Assembly (NCBI RefSeq): GCF_014218275.1
Contig: NZ_AP023213.1
Span: forward strand, 3,264,001 to 3,328,000
DNA length: 64,000 nucleotides
DNA from: Citrifermentans bremense
GTDB lineage: Bacteria; Desulfobacterota; Desulfuromonadia; Geobacterales; Geobacteraceae
Direction of reading: 5' to 3'
Within the stretch, counting starts at the first letter, position 1; each line of letters begins with the position of its first letter. This document shows positions 1 to 10,053 of this stretch, in pieces. A program made the translations under genes and the position numbers. A model generated the notes under the pieces. That model searched no databases. It had not been told where the DNA came from and worked only from the letters and a program-made list of their open reading frames with translations.

Positions 1-221
1 CCGTGGCGTAGAGCGAGGCCGCTTCTGGGCCTGACCTGCGCCTCGAATCCCGGCGGGAGCTCGATGGCAAGCCCGGTCGGGACCAGCGCCCTCTCTCCCG
101 GTGCCAGCACGAAATCGGCGGCAAGCGACGCGCAGAGGTCGACGCCGGCCGCGTGCTCCGTCATGTAGCAGGGAAGCGGGGTCGCCCTCAACCTCTTTAT
201 CCGGACAGGCAGGCTACCCAT
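1..221 (-). CDS. dut: dUTP diphosphatase, N-terminal part (cut by window edge)
   Basis: Hydrolyses dUTP to dUMP and pyrophosphate, which keeps uracil out of DNA and feeds dTMP synthesis. Only the first 73 codons lie in the window. The translation shows the trimeric dUTPase motif 1 (AGVDLCA) followed by motif 2 (RPRSGLA), so the family call is firm despite truncation. The ATG at 221-219 follows the stop of the M16 peptidase gene after one base (TGA-G-ATG), which implies translational coupling. It is the most distal visible gene of the rimP-to-dut operon. Confidence 0.88.
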   Translation of the reverse strand, partial: MGSLPVRIKRLRATPLPCYMTEHAAGVDLCASLAADFVLAPGERALVPTGLAIELPPGFEAQVRPRSGLALRH

Positions 222-222
222 C

Positions 223-1479
223 TCAGACGTTTATGTCGTCAGCTTTGAAGGAAGGTGTGCCGATCCGCCCCAGCATGACCAGGGTGAGCGCGGAATTGTC
301 GAGGATGTCTACAGCGAGGGTCTGGATGCTCTCAGCGGTGACCCGGTCGAACCCCTCCATGATCTCGGAGAGCGGCAGCGGGGTGCCGAAGTAGATCTCG
401 TTCTTGGCAAGGCGCGACATGCGGTTGTCGCTGGACTCCAGGGAGAGAAGGAGGTTTCCCTTGAGCTGCTCGCGGGCACCCTCCAGCTGCTCGGCCGGGA
501 CCGGTTCTTTTTTGAAGCGCCCGATCTCGCGCAGCATGATCTCCAGGAGTTCGGCCTGGTTCTCGGGGCTTGCCCCGGCGTAGACCACCAGCGAACCGGC
601 GTCTGCGTGGGAGGCGATGTAGGAATAGACGGAATAGGCAAGGCCGCTTTTCTCACGCACTTCCTGGAAGAGACGCGAACTCATCGAGCCCCCCAGGATG
701 GCGTTCATGATGAAGGCATCGTAGCGCTGGGGGTGGCTCTGCTGCACCCCTTTGAGGCCGAGGCAGACGTGGATCTGCTCCAGTTCCTTCTCGATCAGCT
801 CGATCCTCCGCTCGTAGACGGGAGGCGCCGATTCGGTCCTGCCGTTGCCGGAGGGGACGGAGTGCAGGTACTCCTCCAAAAGGGCGGTCAGCTTGTCGTG
901 AGTCAGGTTCCCTGCAGCGGTGACGATGACGTCGTCGGAGCGGTACATCCGATCCTTGTAGGCGATGATGGCGTCGCGGGAGAGGCCGGTGACGCTCTCG
1001 GCGTCCCCCAGGATGGACATCCCCAGCGGGTGCCCCTTCCAGAAGTGCTGGTGGAACAGGTCGTGGATCAGGTCGTCGGGGGTGTCCTCCATCATGTTGA
1101 TCTCTTGGAGCACCACGCGGCGCTCCTTTTCGATCTCACCGGGGTCGAAGGTGGAATGGAGGAAGATGTCGGTAAGCAGGTCGACGGCCTTGGGGAGGAA
1201 CTTGTCCAGGACCTTGGCGTAGTAGCAGACGTACTCGCGGCTGGTGAAGGCGTTCAAAACGCCCCCTACCGAGTCGATCTCGCGGGCTATGTCGAGGGAG
1301 GAGCGCCTCTCGGTCCCCTTGAAGAGCAGGTGCTCGATGAAATGGGCGACGCCGTTGGACTCCCGCCTTTCATGGCGGGAGCCGTTGGCGACCCAGATGC
1401 CGATGGAAACCGAGCTGGCGTACGGGATACGCTCAGTGATGACGCGTATCCCGTTATTTAGGGTGGTCTTTTTAATCAT
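223..1479 (-). CDS. M16 family zinc peptidase (processing-protease type)
   Basis: A 418-residue single-unit M16 metallopeptidase, related to mitochondrial processing peptidase beta and B. subtilis YmxG/MlpA. The inverted zinc motif HFIEH is at residues 46-50, with the usual LLFKGT continuation. The C-terminal half carries the Gly-rich [15 protein letters not shown] segment typical of the family. There is no signal peptide, so it is probably cytoplasmic. A gene of this kind directly after pnp is a common arrangement. The substrate cannot be inferred from sequence. Confidence 0.9.
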   Translation of the reverse strand: MIKKTTLNNGIRVITERIPYASSVSIGIWVANGSRHERRESNGVAHFIEHLLFKGTERRSSLDIAREIDSVGGVLNAFTSREYVCYYAKVLDKFLPKAVDLLTDIFLHSTFDPGEIEKERRVVLQEINMMEDTPDDLIHDLFHQHFWKGHPLGMSILGDAESVTGLSRDAIIAYKDRMYRSDDVIVTAAGNLTHDKLTALLEEYLHSVPSGNGRTESAPPVYERRIELIEKELEQIHVCLGLKGVQQSHPQRYDAFIMNAILGGSMSSRLFQEVREKSGLAYSVYSYIASHADAGSLVVYAGASPENQAELLEIMLREIGRFKKEPVPAEQLEGAREQLKGNLLLSLESSDNRMSRLAKNEIYFGTPLPLSEIMEGFDRVTAESIQTLAVDILDNSALTLVMLGRIGTPSFKADDINV

Positions 1480-1532
1480 GGCTTGAACTATACCCGGATT
1501 GCCATAAATTGCCAGCTCTCAAATGAGAACGA

Positions 1533-3623
1533 TTATTCGGTGAAAGTCTGACCCAGAGCCTCTTTGCGGGAGAGCTTGATCTTGCCCTGCTTGTCGATGC
1601 CGATGCACTTGACCAGGACCTTGTCCCCTTCTTTGAGGATGTCGCTCACGTTCTTGACGCGCTCGGTGTCGAGCTCGGAGACGTGGACCAGACCGTCGGT
1701 TCCCGGGAAGATCTCGACGAAGGCGCCGAATTCCATGATCTTCTTGACGGTGCCCATGTAGAGCTTCCCTTCTTCGGCCTCGGCGGTGAGGTTCCTGATC
1801 ATCTTGATGGCGAGGTCGCAGGCTTCCTTGTTGGTGGAAGCGATATTGATCTTGCCGGTGTCGTCGATGTCGATGGAAACCCCGGTCGCCTCGGTGACGC
1901 TCCGGATGTTCTTGCCGCCGGAACCAATAACGTCGCGGATCTTGTCGACCTTGACCCAGATGGTGGTGATGCGCGGCGCGAAGGCGGAGAGGTCGCCGCG
2001 CGGTGCGGCGATGGTCTTGGCCATCTCGCCCAGGATGTGGATCCTACCTGCTTTGGCCTGCGCCAGGGCGGCGCTCATGATCTCGCGGGTTACGCCGCCG
2101 ATCTTGATGTCCATCTGCAGCGCGGTGACGCCTTCTGCGGTACCTGCCACTTTGAAGTCCATGTCCCCCAGGTGATCTTCGTCGCCGAGGATGTCGGAGA
2201 GGATGGCGAAGTCGTCGCCTTCCTTGATGAGGCCCATGGCAATACCGGCCACCGGAGCCTTGATCGGGATGCCTGCGTCCATCATGGACAGCGAACCGCC
2301 GCAGACGGTAGCCATCGAGGAGGAGCCGTTGCTCTCGGTGATGTCGGAGACGATCCTGATGGTGTAGGGGAAGTCGTCATGCTTAGGGAGCACCTGCTGC
2401 AGGGCGCGCTCGGCGAGCATGCCGTGGCCGATCTCGCGGCGCCCCGGAGCGAGACGGAAGCTGGTCTCGCCGACGGAGTACGGGGGGAAGTTGTAGTGCA
2501 GCATGAACTTCTTCCTGGAATCGCCGTAGAGCGAGTCGATGCGCTGCTCGTCAACCGAGGTGCCGAGTGTCGCAGCCACGATGGACTGGGTCTCGCCGCG
2601 GGTGAACAGGGCGGAGCCGTGGGCGCGGGGGAGCAGGCTTACTTCGGTGGAGATGTTGCGGATGGTCTTGGTGTCGCGGCCGTCGATCCTCTGGCCGTCC
2701 TTGATGATGTGCTCACGCACGAGGTCGTACTCGAGGTCTTCGATGAACCCCTTGATCTCCTTCTCGGAGCCTTCGAATTCGGTGGCAAGCGCCGCCACGG
2801 TCTCGTCGGCGATGGCGTCGATGGCCAGATGACGCTCGACCTTGGTCTTGATGCGGACCGCCTGCTTCATCCCCTCTTTGGCCAAAGCGGCGACGCGCGC
2901 CTTGAGCGCCTCGTTCACCACCGGCGCCGGGATTTCGCGCTTCGGGGTGCCGACCTTCTTGGCAAGTTCCAGCTGGGCCGCGAGGACCGGCTGCACCGCT
3001 TTGTGGCCGAAAAAGATGGCTTCCAGCAGGTCGTCCTCGGAAACCTCGGAGGCGGAACCTTCAACCATCAGAATCGCGTCCTGGCTGGCGGCGATCACGA
3101 TCTCGAGATCGCTCTTTTCCTCCTGCTCAGCGGTGGGGTTGGCGACGAACTGGCCGTCGACACGCCCCACCTTGACGCCGGCGATGGGACCTGCAAAGGG
3201 AACGTCGGAGACCATCAGGGCCGCGGAGGCGCCGATCATGGAGAGGATGCCAGGGTCGTTGTCCTTGTCGGCCGAAACCACGGTCGCCATGACCTGGGTG
3301 TCGTTCAGGAACCCTTCCGGGAACAGCGGGCGGATCGGGCGGTCGATGAGACGGCAGGTCAGGGTCTCGTTGTCGGAGGGACGACCTTCGCGCTTGAAGA
3401 AGGAGCCGGGGATGCGGCCGCCCGCGTAAGCCTTCTCCTGGTAGTTGACGGTGAGCGGGAAGAAGCCCTGCCCTTCCTTGGCGCTCTTCAAGGCGACGGC
3501 GGTGACGAGCACCATGGTGTCGCCGCTTTTGATCATGACCGCGCCGCTTGCCTGCTTCGCGATCTTTCCGGTTTCGATTGTGATTGTCTTGCCACAGCAT
3601 TCTGCTTGTACGGTGTGTACCAT
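1533..3623 (-). CDS. pnp: Polyribonucleotide nucleotidyltransferase (PNPase)
   Basis: A phosphorolytic 3'-5' exoribonuclease involved in mRNA turnover. The 696-residue length matches the family. Two RNase PH-like halves (about 1-230 and 310-540) flank an all-helical linker. They are followed by a KH domain (about 555-615, with VIGSGGKNI) and a C-terminal S1 domain (about 620-690, with [15 protein letters not shown]). It lies downstream of rpsO, as in E. coli, and two stem-loops separate them. The rpsO-pnp spacing and stem-loops suggest leader processing like the RNase III control known in E. coli, but this is inference. Confidence 0.97.
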   Translation of the reverse strand: MVHTVQAECCGKTITIETGKIAKQASGAVMIKSGDTMVLVTAVALKSAKEGQGFFPLTVNYQEKAYAGGRIPGSFFKREGRPSDNETLTCRLIDRPIRPLFPEGFLNDTQVMATVVSADKDNDPGILSMIGASAALMVSDVPFAGPIAGVKVGRVDGQFVANPTAEQEEKSDLEIVIAASQDAILMVEGSASEVSEDDLLEAIFFGHKAVQPVLAAQLELAKKVGTPKREIPAPVVNEALKARVAALAKEGMKQAVRIKTKVERHLAIDAIADETVAALATEFEGSEKEIKGFIEDLEYDLVREHIIKDGQRIDGRDTKTIRNISTEVSLLPRAHGSALFTRGETQSIVAATLGTSVDEQRIDSLYGDSRKKFMLHYNFPPYSVGETSFRLAPGRREIGHGMLAERALQQVLPKHDDFPYTIRIVSDITESNGSSSMATVCGGSLSMMDAGIPIKAPVAGIAMGLIKEGDDFAILSDILGDEDHLGDMDFKVAGTAEGVTALQMDIKIGGVTREIMSAALAQAKAGRIHILGEMAKTIAAPRGDLSAFAPRITTIWVKVDKIRDVIGSGGKNIRSVTEATGVSIDIDDTGKINIASTNKEACDLAIKMIRNLTAEAEEGKLYMGTVKKIMEFGAFVEIFPGTDGLVHVSELDTERVKNVSDILKEGDKVLVKCIGIDKQGKIKLSRKEALGQTFTE

Positions 3624-3732
3624 TCTTCGGCCTCCAATTTAGAGATTTTTACGGTTGGTGTTGGGGCCGCCGATAAAAGCGCCCTGCGAGCCAGCACAGC
3701 AAGGCGGTTTTATCCACGCCCCCAACGAGAAA

Positions 3733-3749
3733 AAGGGCACAAGGCCCTT
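3733..3749 (-). terminator. Stem-loop with U-run in the rpsO-pnp spacer
   Basis: Read on the minus strand: AAGGGC, loop CTTGT, GCCCTT, then TTTC. It is a short hairpin with a U-tract, downstream of rpsO and about 110 bases before pnp. It may be a weak intrinsic terminator or a processing stem in the pnp leader. Confidence 0.45.
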
Positions 3750-3763
3750 AAGTGATGAAAGTG

Positions 3764-3800
3764 AAAGGCAACATACCCCGTAGAGGCATGTTGCCTTTTT
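3764..3800 (-). terminator. Stem-loop immediately after rpsO
   Basis: GGCAACAT at 3767-3774 pairs with ATGTTGCC at 3788-3795, flanked by A and T runs on both sides, so it could act in either direction. It begins eight bases past the rpsO stop. It is probably the attenuating or processing structure between rpsO and pnp. Confidence 0.5.
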
Positions 3801-3807
3801 CCTTACC

Positions 3808-4074
3808 TTACCTTCTGATACCGAGTTTCGCGATGATGGCCTTGTACCGCTCCACATCCTTCTTCTTCAGGTAGTCGAGAAGACCCCTTCTCTGACCGAC
3901 TATCTTCAGCAGCCCGCGACGGCTGTGATGGTCTTTTTTGTGGGTTTTGAAGTGCTCAGTCAGATAAGTGATACGCTCGGAGAGAAGTGCGATCTGCACT
4001 TCAGGCGAACCCGTATCGGAATCATGACGCTTGTGAGCATTGACGATTTCCTGCTTCTTGTCAGTTACCAGCAT
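3808..4074 (-). CDS. rpsO: 30S ribosomal protein S15
   Basis: A primary 16S rRNA-binding protein of the small-subunit platform. The 88-residue length is exact for the family. The signature region [20 protein letters not shown] and the [18 protein letters not shown] segment are intact. It lies between truB (upstream) and pnp (downstream), the usual bacterial order. Confidence 0.97.
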   Translation of the reverse strand: MLVTDKKQEIVNAHKRHDSDTGSPEVQIALLSERITYLTEHFKTHKKDHHSRRGLLKIVGQRRGLLDYLKKKDVERYKAIIAKLGIRR

Positions 4075-4191
4075 TTAATTTTCCCCCTTCGTCCTTCTCG
4101 TTTATAAATTCTGCCAGCGCCGAGGTTAAGCCGCGGCAGTTGAAGCATCCGAACTGTGTACCATAAAAGCAACAGGCTGTAAAGCACAATA

Positions 4192-5079
4192 CTAGTTAAA
4201 TACGCGCGCCAATCGGAGCCCTTTGAGCATGTCGTACTCGGCTACTGCAGCAAAACGTTCCCCCTGATAGAGTCGCACCTGCTCGCCCTGCCTGAACTCT
4301 CCGGTTGCGGTGGTGAAATCCGCAGCTTGCGGCACCACGCCGTTTTGCACCTTCCTCCCCCCCGCCTCGGTGAGCTCCAGCCGTTGCAGGTGGTCGAGAG
4401 CCCGGTCCAGCGGGAGGATCAGGTCCTCCTGGTTCACCGCCTCGGCCAGCGCCTCGATGCTGATGGCGTCGGCCTCGCGGAAAAGGCCGCTTCTCGTGCG
4501 CCGCAGTTCGAGGAGGTGCGCACCGCACCCAAGCGCCTCGCCGATGTCGCTGGCAAGGGTCCTGACGTAGGTGCCGCGCGAGCAGGTAACGGTGAAGCAG
4601 GCCTCGGGGAGGCGGATCCACTCGAAGCAGAGCGCGTGGATTTCCACCTCGCGCGCCTCGCGCTCCACCTCGATCCCCTTGCGCGCCAGCTTGTAGAGCG
4701 GGACGCCATCCTTTTTGATGGCGGAGAACATGGGAGGCATCTGCTTCTGGAGCCCGAGAAATTGCGGCGCGAGCCGTTCCAGGTCCGACGCCTCCAGGTG
4801 CGACCAGTCGCGCTCGGAGAGCACCTGCCCGGTCAGGTCCTGGGTGTCGGTGGCGATCCCCAGCCTCAATACGGCCCGGTACTCCTTCTCCGACTCGTCC
4901 AAGAACTGGATCGCCTTCGTCCCCTCGCCAACGGCCACCGGCAGTACGCCCGTGGCGAAGGGGTCGAGGGTTCCCGTATGCCCCACTTTTTTCTGATTGA
5001 TGGCGCGACGCACCTTCGACACGATGTCATGCGAGGTGACACCGGCCGGCTTGTCGATCACTAAAAAGCCGTTCAGCAT
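4192..5079 (-). CDS. truB: tRNA pseudouridine-55 synthase
   Basis: Converts U55 of the tRNA T-loop to pseudouridine. 295 residues. The catalytic Asp39 sits in GHTGTLDPFATG, followed by the EKEYRAVLRLG strand and the RCSRGTYVR-type motif (here CSRGTYVRTLASDIG). A PUA-like C-terminal tail follows. Its ATG overlaps the end of the DHH phosphoesterase gene by one base, so the two are coupled. Part of the infB-rbfA-truB-rpsO group. Confidence 0.96.
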   Translation of the reverse strand: MLNGFLVIDKPAGVTSHDIVSKVRRAINQKKVGHTGTLDPFATGVLPVAVGEGTKAIQFLDESEKEYRAVLRLGIATDTQDLTGQVLSERDWSHLEASDLERLAPQFLGLQKQMPPMFSAIKKDGVPLYKLARKGIEVEREAREVEIHALCFEWIRLPEACFTVTCSRGTYVRTLASDIGEALGCGAHLLELRRTRSGLFREADAISIEALAEAVNQEDLILPLDRALDHLQRLELTEAGGRKVQNGVVPQAADFTTATGEFRQGEQVRLYQGERFAAVAEYDMLKGLRLARVFN

Positions 5080-6047
5080 CAGCGCATCTGCTCCAGTCGG
5101 TCGAAGACCAGGGCCTTAACCTCGGCCAGCGTCCCCTTGACCGTGCAGCCGGCGGCGTTGTGATGCCCGCCGCCGCCGAAGGAGGCGGATACCGCGGAGA
5201 CGTCGACCTTCCCCTTGGACCTGAAGCCGACCTTGAAAAGCCCCTCCTCAATCTGGCGGAAGAAGAGCGCCACCTGCACTCCCCTGATGGAGCGGGGGTA
5301 GTTGATGAAGCGGTCGGTGTCCTGGGCGGTGGCACCGGTCTTCTCGTACATGTCGAGCGTGACTGTCACCGAGGCGTACTCTCCGGAGGGGGAGACGGTG
5401 AGGTCGGAAAGAGCCAGCGCCAGGAGCGCGATGCGCTGCAAGGGCTCGCTCTCGTAGAGGTTCTCGTTCACGTCCCAGGCGTTCACCCCCTTGCCGACCA
5501 TCTCGCCGGCGATGGCGAAGGCCTCGGGGTCCGAGTTCGAGTAGTGGAAGCTCCCGGTGTCGGAAAGGATGGCGGTGTAGATGCAGAGCGCGGTGGGATA
5601 ATCCACCTCGTCGCCGGCTTGCTTGATGATCCGGTGGATGAGAGCCGCGGTGGCGCTCGCCCTGGGGTCGATCAGGTTGCAGACGCCGAAGTTCTCGCAG
5701 CCGAGATGGTGGTCGATGTTGATGAAGCGGCCGATCCTCTTGTTCTCGGTGACCGCCTTTCCCGCCCGGCGGAACTCCCCCACATCGAGAACGAAGCAGA
5801 CGTCGAAGTCACGCTCCGGCATCTCACCGTAGACCTGGTCCGCCATGGGGAGAAAGGAGCAGTTGTCCGGGACCGGGTCGCTCAGGTAGACGGTGACGTC
5901 CTTGCCGCGCCCGGAAAGGTAGTTGGCAAGGGCGAGCGACGAGCCGACCGCGTCCGGGTCGGGACTCTCGTGACTGGTGATCAGGAAGCTGGAGCCGTTG
6001 TCGATCTCCGCCAGTATCCGGGTTATCTCAGCTTTGGTCGCCGTCAT
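5079..6047 (-). CDS. nrnA: DHH/DHHA1 phosphoesterase, NrnA type (nanoRNase / pAp phosphatase)
   Basis: A family that degrades 2-5 nt RNAs and dephosphorylates 3'-phosphoadenosine 5'-phosphate in a Mn-dependent way. 322 residues. The first motif is SHESPDPDAVGSS (residues 25-37), DHH is at 112-114, and the DHHA1 signature GGGGHHNAAG is at 291-300. It starts inside rbfA (20-base overlap) and ends on the truB start, so it is embedded in the translation operon. The exact substrate preference is inferred from the family. Confidence 0.88.
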   Translation of the reverse strand: MTATKAEITRILAEIDNGSSFLITSHESPDPDAVGSSLALANYLSGRGKDVTVYLSDPVPDNCSFLPMADQVYGEMPERDFDVCFVLDVGEFRRAGKAVTENKRIGRFINIDHHLGCENFGVCNLIDPRASATAALIHRIIKQAGDEVDYPTALCIYTAILSDTGSFHYSNSDPEAFAIAGEMVGKGVNAWDVNENLYESEPLQRIALLALALSDLTVSPSGEYASVTVTLDMYEKTGATAQDTDRFINYPRSIRGVQVALFFRQIEEGLFKVGFRSKGKVDVSAVSASFGGGGHHNAAGCTVKGTLAEVKALVFDRLEQMR

Positions 6048-6387
6048 CCGTTGCCCCTATCTCCTTCAGAATCGATTCGATATGCTGGCCGTAATCAAGG
6101 GAAGTGTCGTACTTGAACAGGATCTCGGGGACGAAGCGCATCTTGAGCGCCTGCCCGATCTCCTTGCGGATGTACCCCTTGGCGGAATTGAGCCCCGCCT
6201 CGCTGTTCTTTTTGTCCTCGTCGGAGCCGTGCACGGTGAAGTACACCGTCGCCTGCCTGAGGTCCGGGGTCATCTTCACGCCGGTGATGGTGAGAAACCC
6301 GATGCGCGGGTCCTTGAGCCCCTTGATCAGGAGCTCGGAGATGATCTTGTGGATCTCCTCCCCAACCTTGTCTGAACGCTTTACCAT
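6028..6387 (-). CDS. rbfA: 30S ribosome-binding factor A
   Basis: Assists late 16S rRNA 5'-end maturation and cold-shock fitness. 119 residues, the normal size. It has the KH-like core with DPRIGFLTITGVKMTPDLR and the VYFTVHG strand. It sits between infB and nrnA in the canonical order, and its 3' end overlaps nrnA. Confidence 0.94.
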   Translation of the reverse strand: MVKRSDKVGEEIHKIISELLIKGLKDPRIGFLTITGVKMTPDLRQATVYFTVHGSDEDKKNSEAGLNSAKGYIRKEIGQALKMRFVPEILFKYDTSLDYGQHIESILKEIGATDDGDQS

Positions 6388-6403
6388 TTTCTTTTTCTCT
6401 CTG

Positions 6404-6498
6404 ATCCGCCCGGGAAAAATGCCCGGGCGTAAACGGTTAAGGGGAGAGGGCCTTCCGCGGCCGGGTTGCCGGACGCGGGACGCCGCTCTCCCCGTTTT
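6404..6498. repeat. Inverted repeats between infB and rbfA
   Basis: Two potential stems lie in the 120-base spacer: CGCCCGGG, loop AAAAAT, GCCCGGGCG (about 6407-6431), and GGGGAGAG paired with CTCTCCCC (about 6439-6496). They could modulate read-through or protect mRNA ends between infB and rbfA. Neither has a strong U-run on the minus strand. Confidence 0.4.
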
Positions 6499-6507
6499 GT
6501 CTTCGTA

Positions 6508-9453
6508 TTACAGCTTGCCGGCTACCTTCTCCATCTCGAAGCACTCGAAGATGTCGCCGATCTTTAGGTCGTTGTAGTTTTCGAGGGACATGCCGCACTC
6601 GTAGCCGGTGGCCACTTCCTTCACGTCGTCCTTGAAGCGGCGCAGGCTCCCCAGCTTCCCTTCGTAGACCACCATGTTGTCGCGCAAGAGGCGAACCTGG
6701 GCGTTCCTGACGATCTTGCCGTCGGTGACGTAGGAGCCGGCGACCATGCCGGCCTTGGGTACCGAGAATACCTCGCGGATCTCGGCGCGCCCCAGGTACT
6801 TCTCCTTGAAGGTCGGCTCCAGGAGCCCTTCCATCGCCTTCTTGATGTCGTCCACCGCGTCGTAGATGATGTTGTAGAGCCTGACGTCGACCCCTTCCTT
6901 CTCGGCGAGCGCCGCAGCCTTGACCTCGGGACGGACGTTGAAGCCGAGGATGATGGCGTTGGAGGCGCTGGCCAGGTTGACGTCGGTCTCGGTGATGGCA
7001 CCGACCGAGGCGTGCAGCACGTTGAGACGGATGGCGTCGGTGGTGAGCTTTCTGAGCGACTCGGCGACCGCCTCGACCGAACCCTGCACGTCGCCCTTGA
7101 CGATGGTGTTCAGGTCCTTCACCTCGCCCTTCTGGATCTTCTCGTAGAGCTGCTCCAGGGAGAGCTTGCTGTGCTTGGCGAGTTCCGTCTCGCGCAGCTT
7201 CATCTGGCGGTGGTTAGCGATCTCCTTGGCCTGCTTCTCGTCGCCCATGGCCACGAAGATGTCGCCCGCGTCAGGAACCCCGTTGAAGCCGATGACCTCG
7301 ACCGGCATGGCAGGGCCTGCCGCAAGGACCTTGTCGCCGCGGTCGTTCTGCATGGCGCGGACGCGTCCGTAGTGAACCCCGGCCACGAAGTAGTCGCCGC
7401 TTTTGAGAGTCCCTTCCTGGACCAGGACGGTCGCGACCGGGCCGCGCCCCTTGTCCAGCTTCGCCTCGACGATGGTGCCGCGGGCGGGCTTGTCGGGGTT
7501 CGCCTTCAACTCCAGGACGTCCGCCTGCAGAAGGACCATCTCCAGGAGCGACTCCAGGTTGATCCGCTTCTTCGCGGAGACCTCGACGAAGATGGTCTCG
7601 CCCCCCCACTCCTCGGACACCAGCCCGAACTCCATCAGTTCCTGCTTCACCTTGCCGGGGCTCGCCTCCGGCTTGTCGATCTTGTTGATCGCCACGATGA
7701 TGGGAACGCCGGCGGCCTTCGAGTGGTTCACCGCCTCGCGGGTCTGCGGCATGACGCCGTCGTCCGCCGCCACCACCAGGATGACGATGTCAGTGACCTT
7801 GGCCCCCCTGGCGCGCATGGCGGTGAACGCCTCGTGGCCCGGGGTGTCGAGGAAGGTGATCTTCCTGCCGTTCAGTTCGACGTCGTAGGCGCCGATGTGC
7901 TGGGTGATGCCGCCGGCCTCGCCGGCTATGACGTTCGCCTCGCGGATGGCGTCCAGAAGCGAGGTCTTGCCGTGGTCGACGTGACCCATGATGGTGACGA
8001 CCGGCGGACGCTTCAAAAGGGACTCCGGCGCATCCGGCTCCGCTTCCAGGATCTCGTCGACGTCCAGCGCCACGTTCTCGATCTCGTAGCCGAAGTCGGT
8101 GGCGAGCAGCGTTGCGGTGTCGAAGTCGAGCGGGTGGTTGATGGTGGCCATGACCCCGAGCTTCATCAGCGCGCGGATCAGGTCGGTGGCCTTGATACCC
8201 ATCCTCTTGGCCAGCTCACCCACGGTGATCGACTCGGAGATCTTGATGATCCTCTTGATGGCCTTCGGAACCGTGATCTCAGTCTTCTTGCCGATCTGGA
8301 CCTTCTCGTACTTACCCTTTTTCCCCTTGGAACGGGGGCCCGGTTCGAAGACCCGCTCGCGCTTGTCGAGGATGTCCTTGAAGGTTTCCTTCTTCCCCTT
8401 GCCTGCGGCGGCGGGGGCGCCCTTCTTGCCATTTTTGGCGTAATCGGTGCCGCCGGCCGGGGCCGGTTTTCTACCCTTGCGGCGGTCGTCGCCCAGAAGC
8501 GGCGGCGCATCAATCGGGGCAAGCGGTGCCGGACGGTCGGGACGCCCACCCGTGGGTCCGCCGGGGCGGCCGGTGGTCGGGCGCTCGCCGGGACGGCCAG
8601 GGGCGCCGGCGGGACGCGGTCCGCCCGGACGGGGGGCGGGGCGCTCGGTGCCGGGACGCTCTACGCCGCGCGGCATGCCGGGGCGCGGCGCGGGGCGCTC
8701 GCCAGGAGCGGTGCGCTGGTACTCGCGGCGCTCGGCAGGGCGCTGCGCGGGAATCGGGATCTCTACCCGTCCCAGGATCCTCGCCCTGGTGGGGGTCGCC
8801 TTTTCCGGCTCCGGCTCTTCGGCCTTGGCGGTGGGCTGTGCCTCTGCCGGGGTTGCCGCGACCGGGGCTGCCGGTGCTGCGGGGGCGGGCGCTTCCGGCT
8901 TCGCTGCCGGGGCCTCTGCCGGGGCCGGTGCCTGCGCCGCGGGGGCTGCTTCCGCGGCGGGTGCCGGCGGAGCTTCCGCAGACTTGGGAGCGGCGGCAGC
9001 GGGTGCCTGGGGAGCGGCCTTTTCCTTCTCCGGCTTCGCTGCCTCGGCGGGTGCAGCTGCAGGCTTAGGTACGGGCGCAGCCTCAATGATGCGGGCGCGG
9101 ACCGGTTCCGGGCGCGGCTTGGGGGCCTCGGCCGTCTCGGCCTCTACCTTCTCGGGCTCGGCCTTAACCGGCGCCTCCTCCTGAACGGGAGCGGGTGCGG
9201 CTTCGGCGGCTGCTACCTCGGGCTCGACGGCCTTGGCCCGGCGGCGGATCAGGGTCGGCTTGACCCGGACTTCCTCCTGGGAGACTTCTTTGTGGGGTGT
9301 CTGCGCAGGGGCGGACAGCGCCTTGATATCCGAATCCTCAAGGACCGCCATATGGTTCTTTACCGACACACCGGCGTCGGCCAGCCTTGCCATAAGCTCT
9401 TTATTGTCGATCCCCATCTGCTGCGCCAGCTCGTATACGCGGGTTTTGCTCAT
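6508..9453 (-). CDS. infB: Translation initiation factor IF-2
   Basis: The GTPase that delivers fMet-tRNA to the 30S P site. 981 residues. It has an N-terminal IF2N domain (about 1-55), a long low-complexity Ala/Pro/Glu linker (about 75-330, rich in APA and RPGGP), a second IF2N-like module (about 395-445), the G domain with G1 GHVDHGKT at 490-497 and G4 NKID, then domains II-IV with [18 protein letters not shown]. It starts directly after the stop of the ylxR-ylxQ gene with no spacer. The linker is long, as in other Geobacter-like IF2 proteins. Confidence 0.97.
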   Translation of the reverse strand: MSKTRVYELAQQMGIDNKELMARLADAGVSVKNHMAVLEDSDIKALSAPAQTPHKEVSQEEVRVKPTLIRRRAKAVEPEVAAAEAAPAPVQEEAPVKAEPEKVEAETAEAPKPRPEPVRARIIEAAPVPKPAAAPAEAAKPEKEKAAPQAPAAAAPKSAEAPPAPAAEAAPAAQAPAPAEAPAAKPEAPAPAAPAAPVAATPAEAQPTAKAEEPEPEKATPTRARILGRVEIPIPAQRPAERREYQRTAPGERPAPRPGMPRGVERPGTERPAPRPGGPRPAGAPGRPGERPTTGRPGGPTGGRPDRPAPLAPIDAPPLLGDDRRKGRKPAPAGGTDYAKNGKKGAPAAAGKGKKETFKDILDKRERVFEPGPRSKGKKGKYEKVQIGKKTEITVPKAIKRIIKISESITVGELAKRMGIKATDLIRALMKLGVMATINHPLDFDTATLLATDFGYEIENVALDVDEILEAEPDAPESLLKRPPVVTIMGHVDHGKTSLLDAIREANVIAGEAGGITQHIGAYDVELNGRKITFLDTPGHEAFTAMRARGAKVTDIVILVVAADDGVMPQTREAVNHSKAAGVPIIVAINKIDKPEASPGKVKQELMEFGLVSEEWGGETIFVEVSAKKRINLESLLEMVLLQADVLELKANPDKPARGTIVEAKLDKGRGPVATVLVQEGTLKSGDYFVAGVHYGRVRAMQNDRGDKVLAAGPAMPVEVIGFNGVPDAGDIFVAMGDEKQAKEIANHRQMKLRETELAKHSKLSLEQLYEKIQKGEVKDLNTIVKGDVQGSVEAVAESLRKLTTDAIRLNVLHASVGAITETDVNLASASNAIILGFNVRPEVKAAALAEKEGVDVRLYNIIYDAVDDIKKAMEGLLEPTFKEKYLGRAEIREVFSVPKAGMVAGSYVTDGKIVRNAQVRLLRDNMVVYEGKLGSLRRFKDDVKEVATGYECGMSLENYNDLKIGDIFECFEMEKVAGKL

Positions 9454-10047
9454 CTACTCACGCTCCTCCTCAAAGAAGTTCCTGTACTTTTCCATTTCCA
9501 ATTCAATCGACCCGACGAAGCCGCTCTCCGTGACCACCAGGACGCTCCTGAGCTCTTTGCCAAGGAGTGCCCCGAGGCGCTCCTTGGTGAACAGGGAGAC
9601 GCAAGGGACCCCATGGAGCCTGGCAACGCCACGGAATTTCTCGCCTATATCGGCGGAGATGTCGGTGGCCAGGAACATGATCCCGGCCCCGCCCTTTTTG
9701 AGCTTTTCCATCGCCTGGTCCGAGCCCGAGACGATCTTCCCCGCCTTGTTGGCCAGGGAGAGGTAGGAGGCTATCCGCTCCTCGAGCTTTTCAACTACCT
9801 GCCGCGCAAGCCCTTCCGGGTCCACTGCGGCGACCTCGGTTTTGAAACCGCGGCCGAACTGTCTTTTCTGCGCCGCCTGCTTGAGGCAGCTCCCCTTCAT
9901 GCAGGTGTAGGCACCGCGTCCGGGTAGTTTCTGCTGCAGGTCGGGGACTACCGCGCCGTCCGGGGCCAGCACCAGGCGAAGCAGGCTCCCCTTGTCCCTG
10001 GTCTCACGGCAGGCGAGGCAGCTTCTTTGCGGGTTGGCCTTGGGCAT
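9454..10047 (-). CDS. YlxR (DUF448) - YlxQ (L7Ae-like) fusion protein
   Basis: 197 residues with two RNA-binding modules in one chain. Residues about 5-80 match the YlxR/DUF448 domain (RSCLACRETRDKGSLLRLV and the basic GRGAYTCMKGSCLKQA segment). Residues about 95-190 match the L7Ae/YlxQ fold (SLANKAGKIVSGSDQAMEKL and GVPCVSLFTKERLGALLG). In many bacteria these are two adjacent genes between nusA and infB. Here a single continuous frame occupies exactly that place, six bases after nusA and abutting infB. A role in RNA binding for transcription or translation is inferred from the families. Confidence 0.88.
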   Translation of the reverse strand: MPKANPQRSCLACRETRDKGSLLRLVLAPDGAVVPDLQQKLPGRGAYTCMKGSCLKQAAQKRQFGRGFKTEVAAVDPEGLARQVVEKLEERIASYLSLANKAGKIVSGSDQAMEKLKKGGAGIMFLATDISADIGEKFRGVARLHGVPCVSLFTKERLGALLGKELRSVLVVTESGFVGSIELEMEKYRNFFEEERE

Positions 10048-10053
10048 GCTGCG

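Noticed and set aside
1683-3755. Long plus-strand open frame opposite pnp
   Set aside because: It mirrors the pnp coding frame in GC-rich DNA, has no ribosome site, and its translation shows biased Gly/Asp/Val composition without domains.
8447-9184. Possible repeat element in the GC-rich stretch of infB
   Set aside because: It is explained by Ala/Pro codon runs in the IF2 linker; no regular unit length was found.
7012-9927. Plus-strand open frame of about 970 codons opposite infB
   Set aside because: A by-product of the Ala/Pro-rich infB codons; the predicted protein is low complexity (Arg/Gly/Leu) and crosses two real genes.
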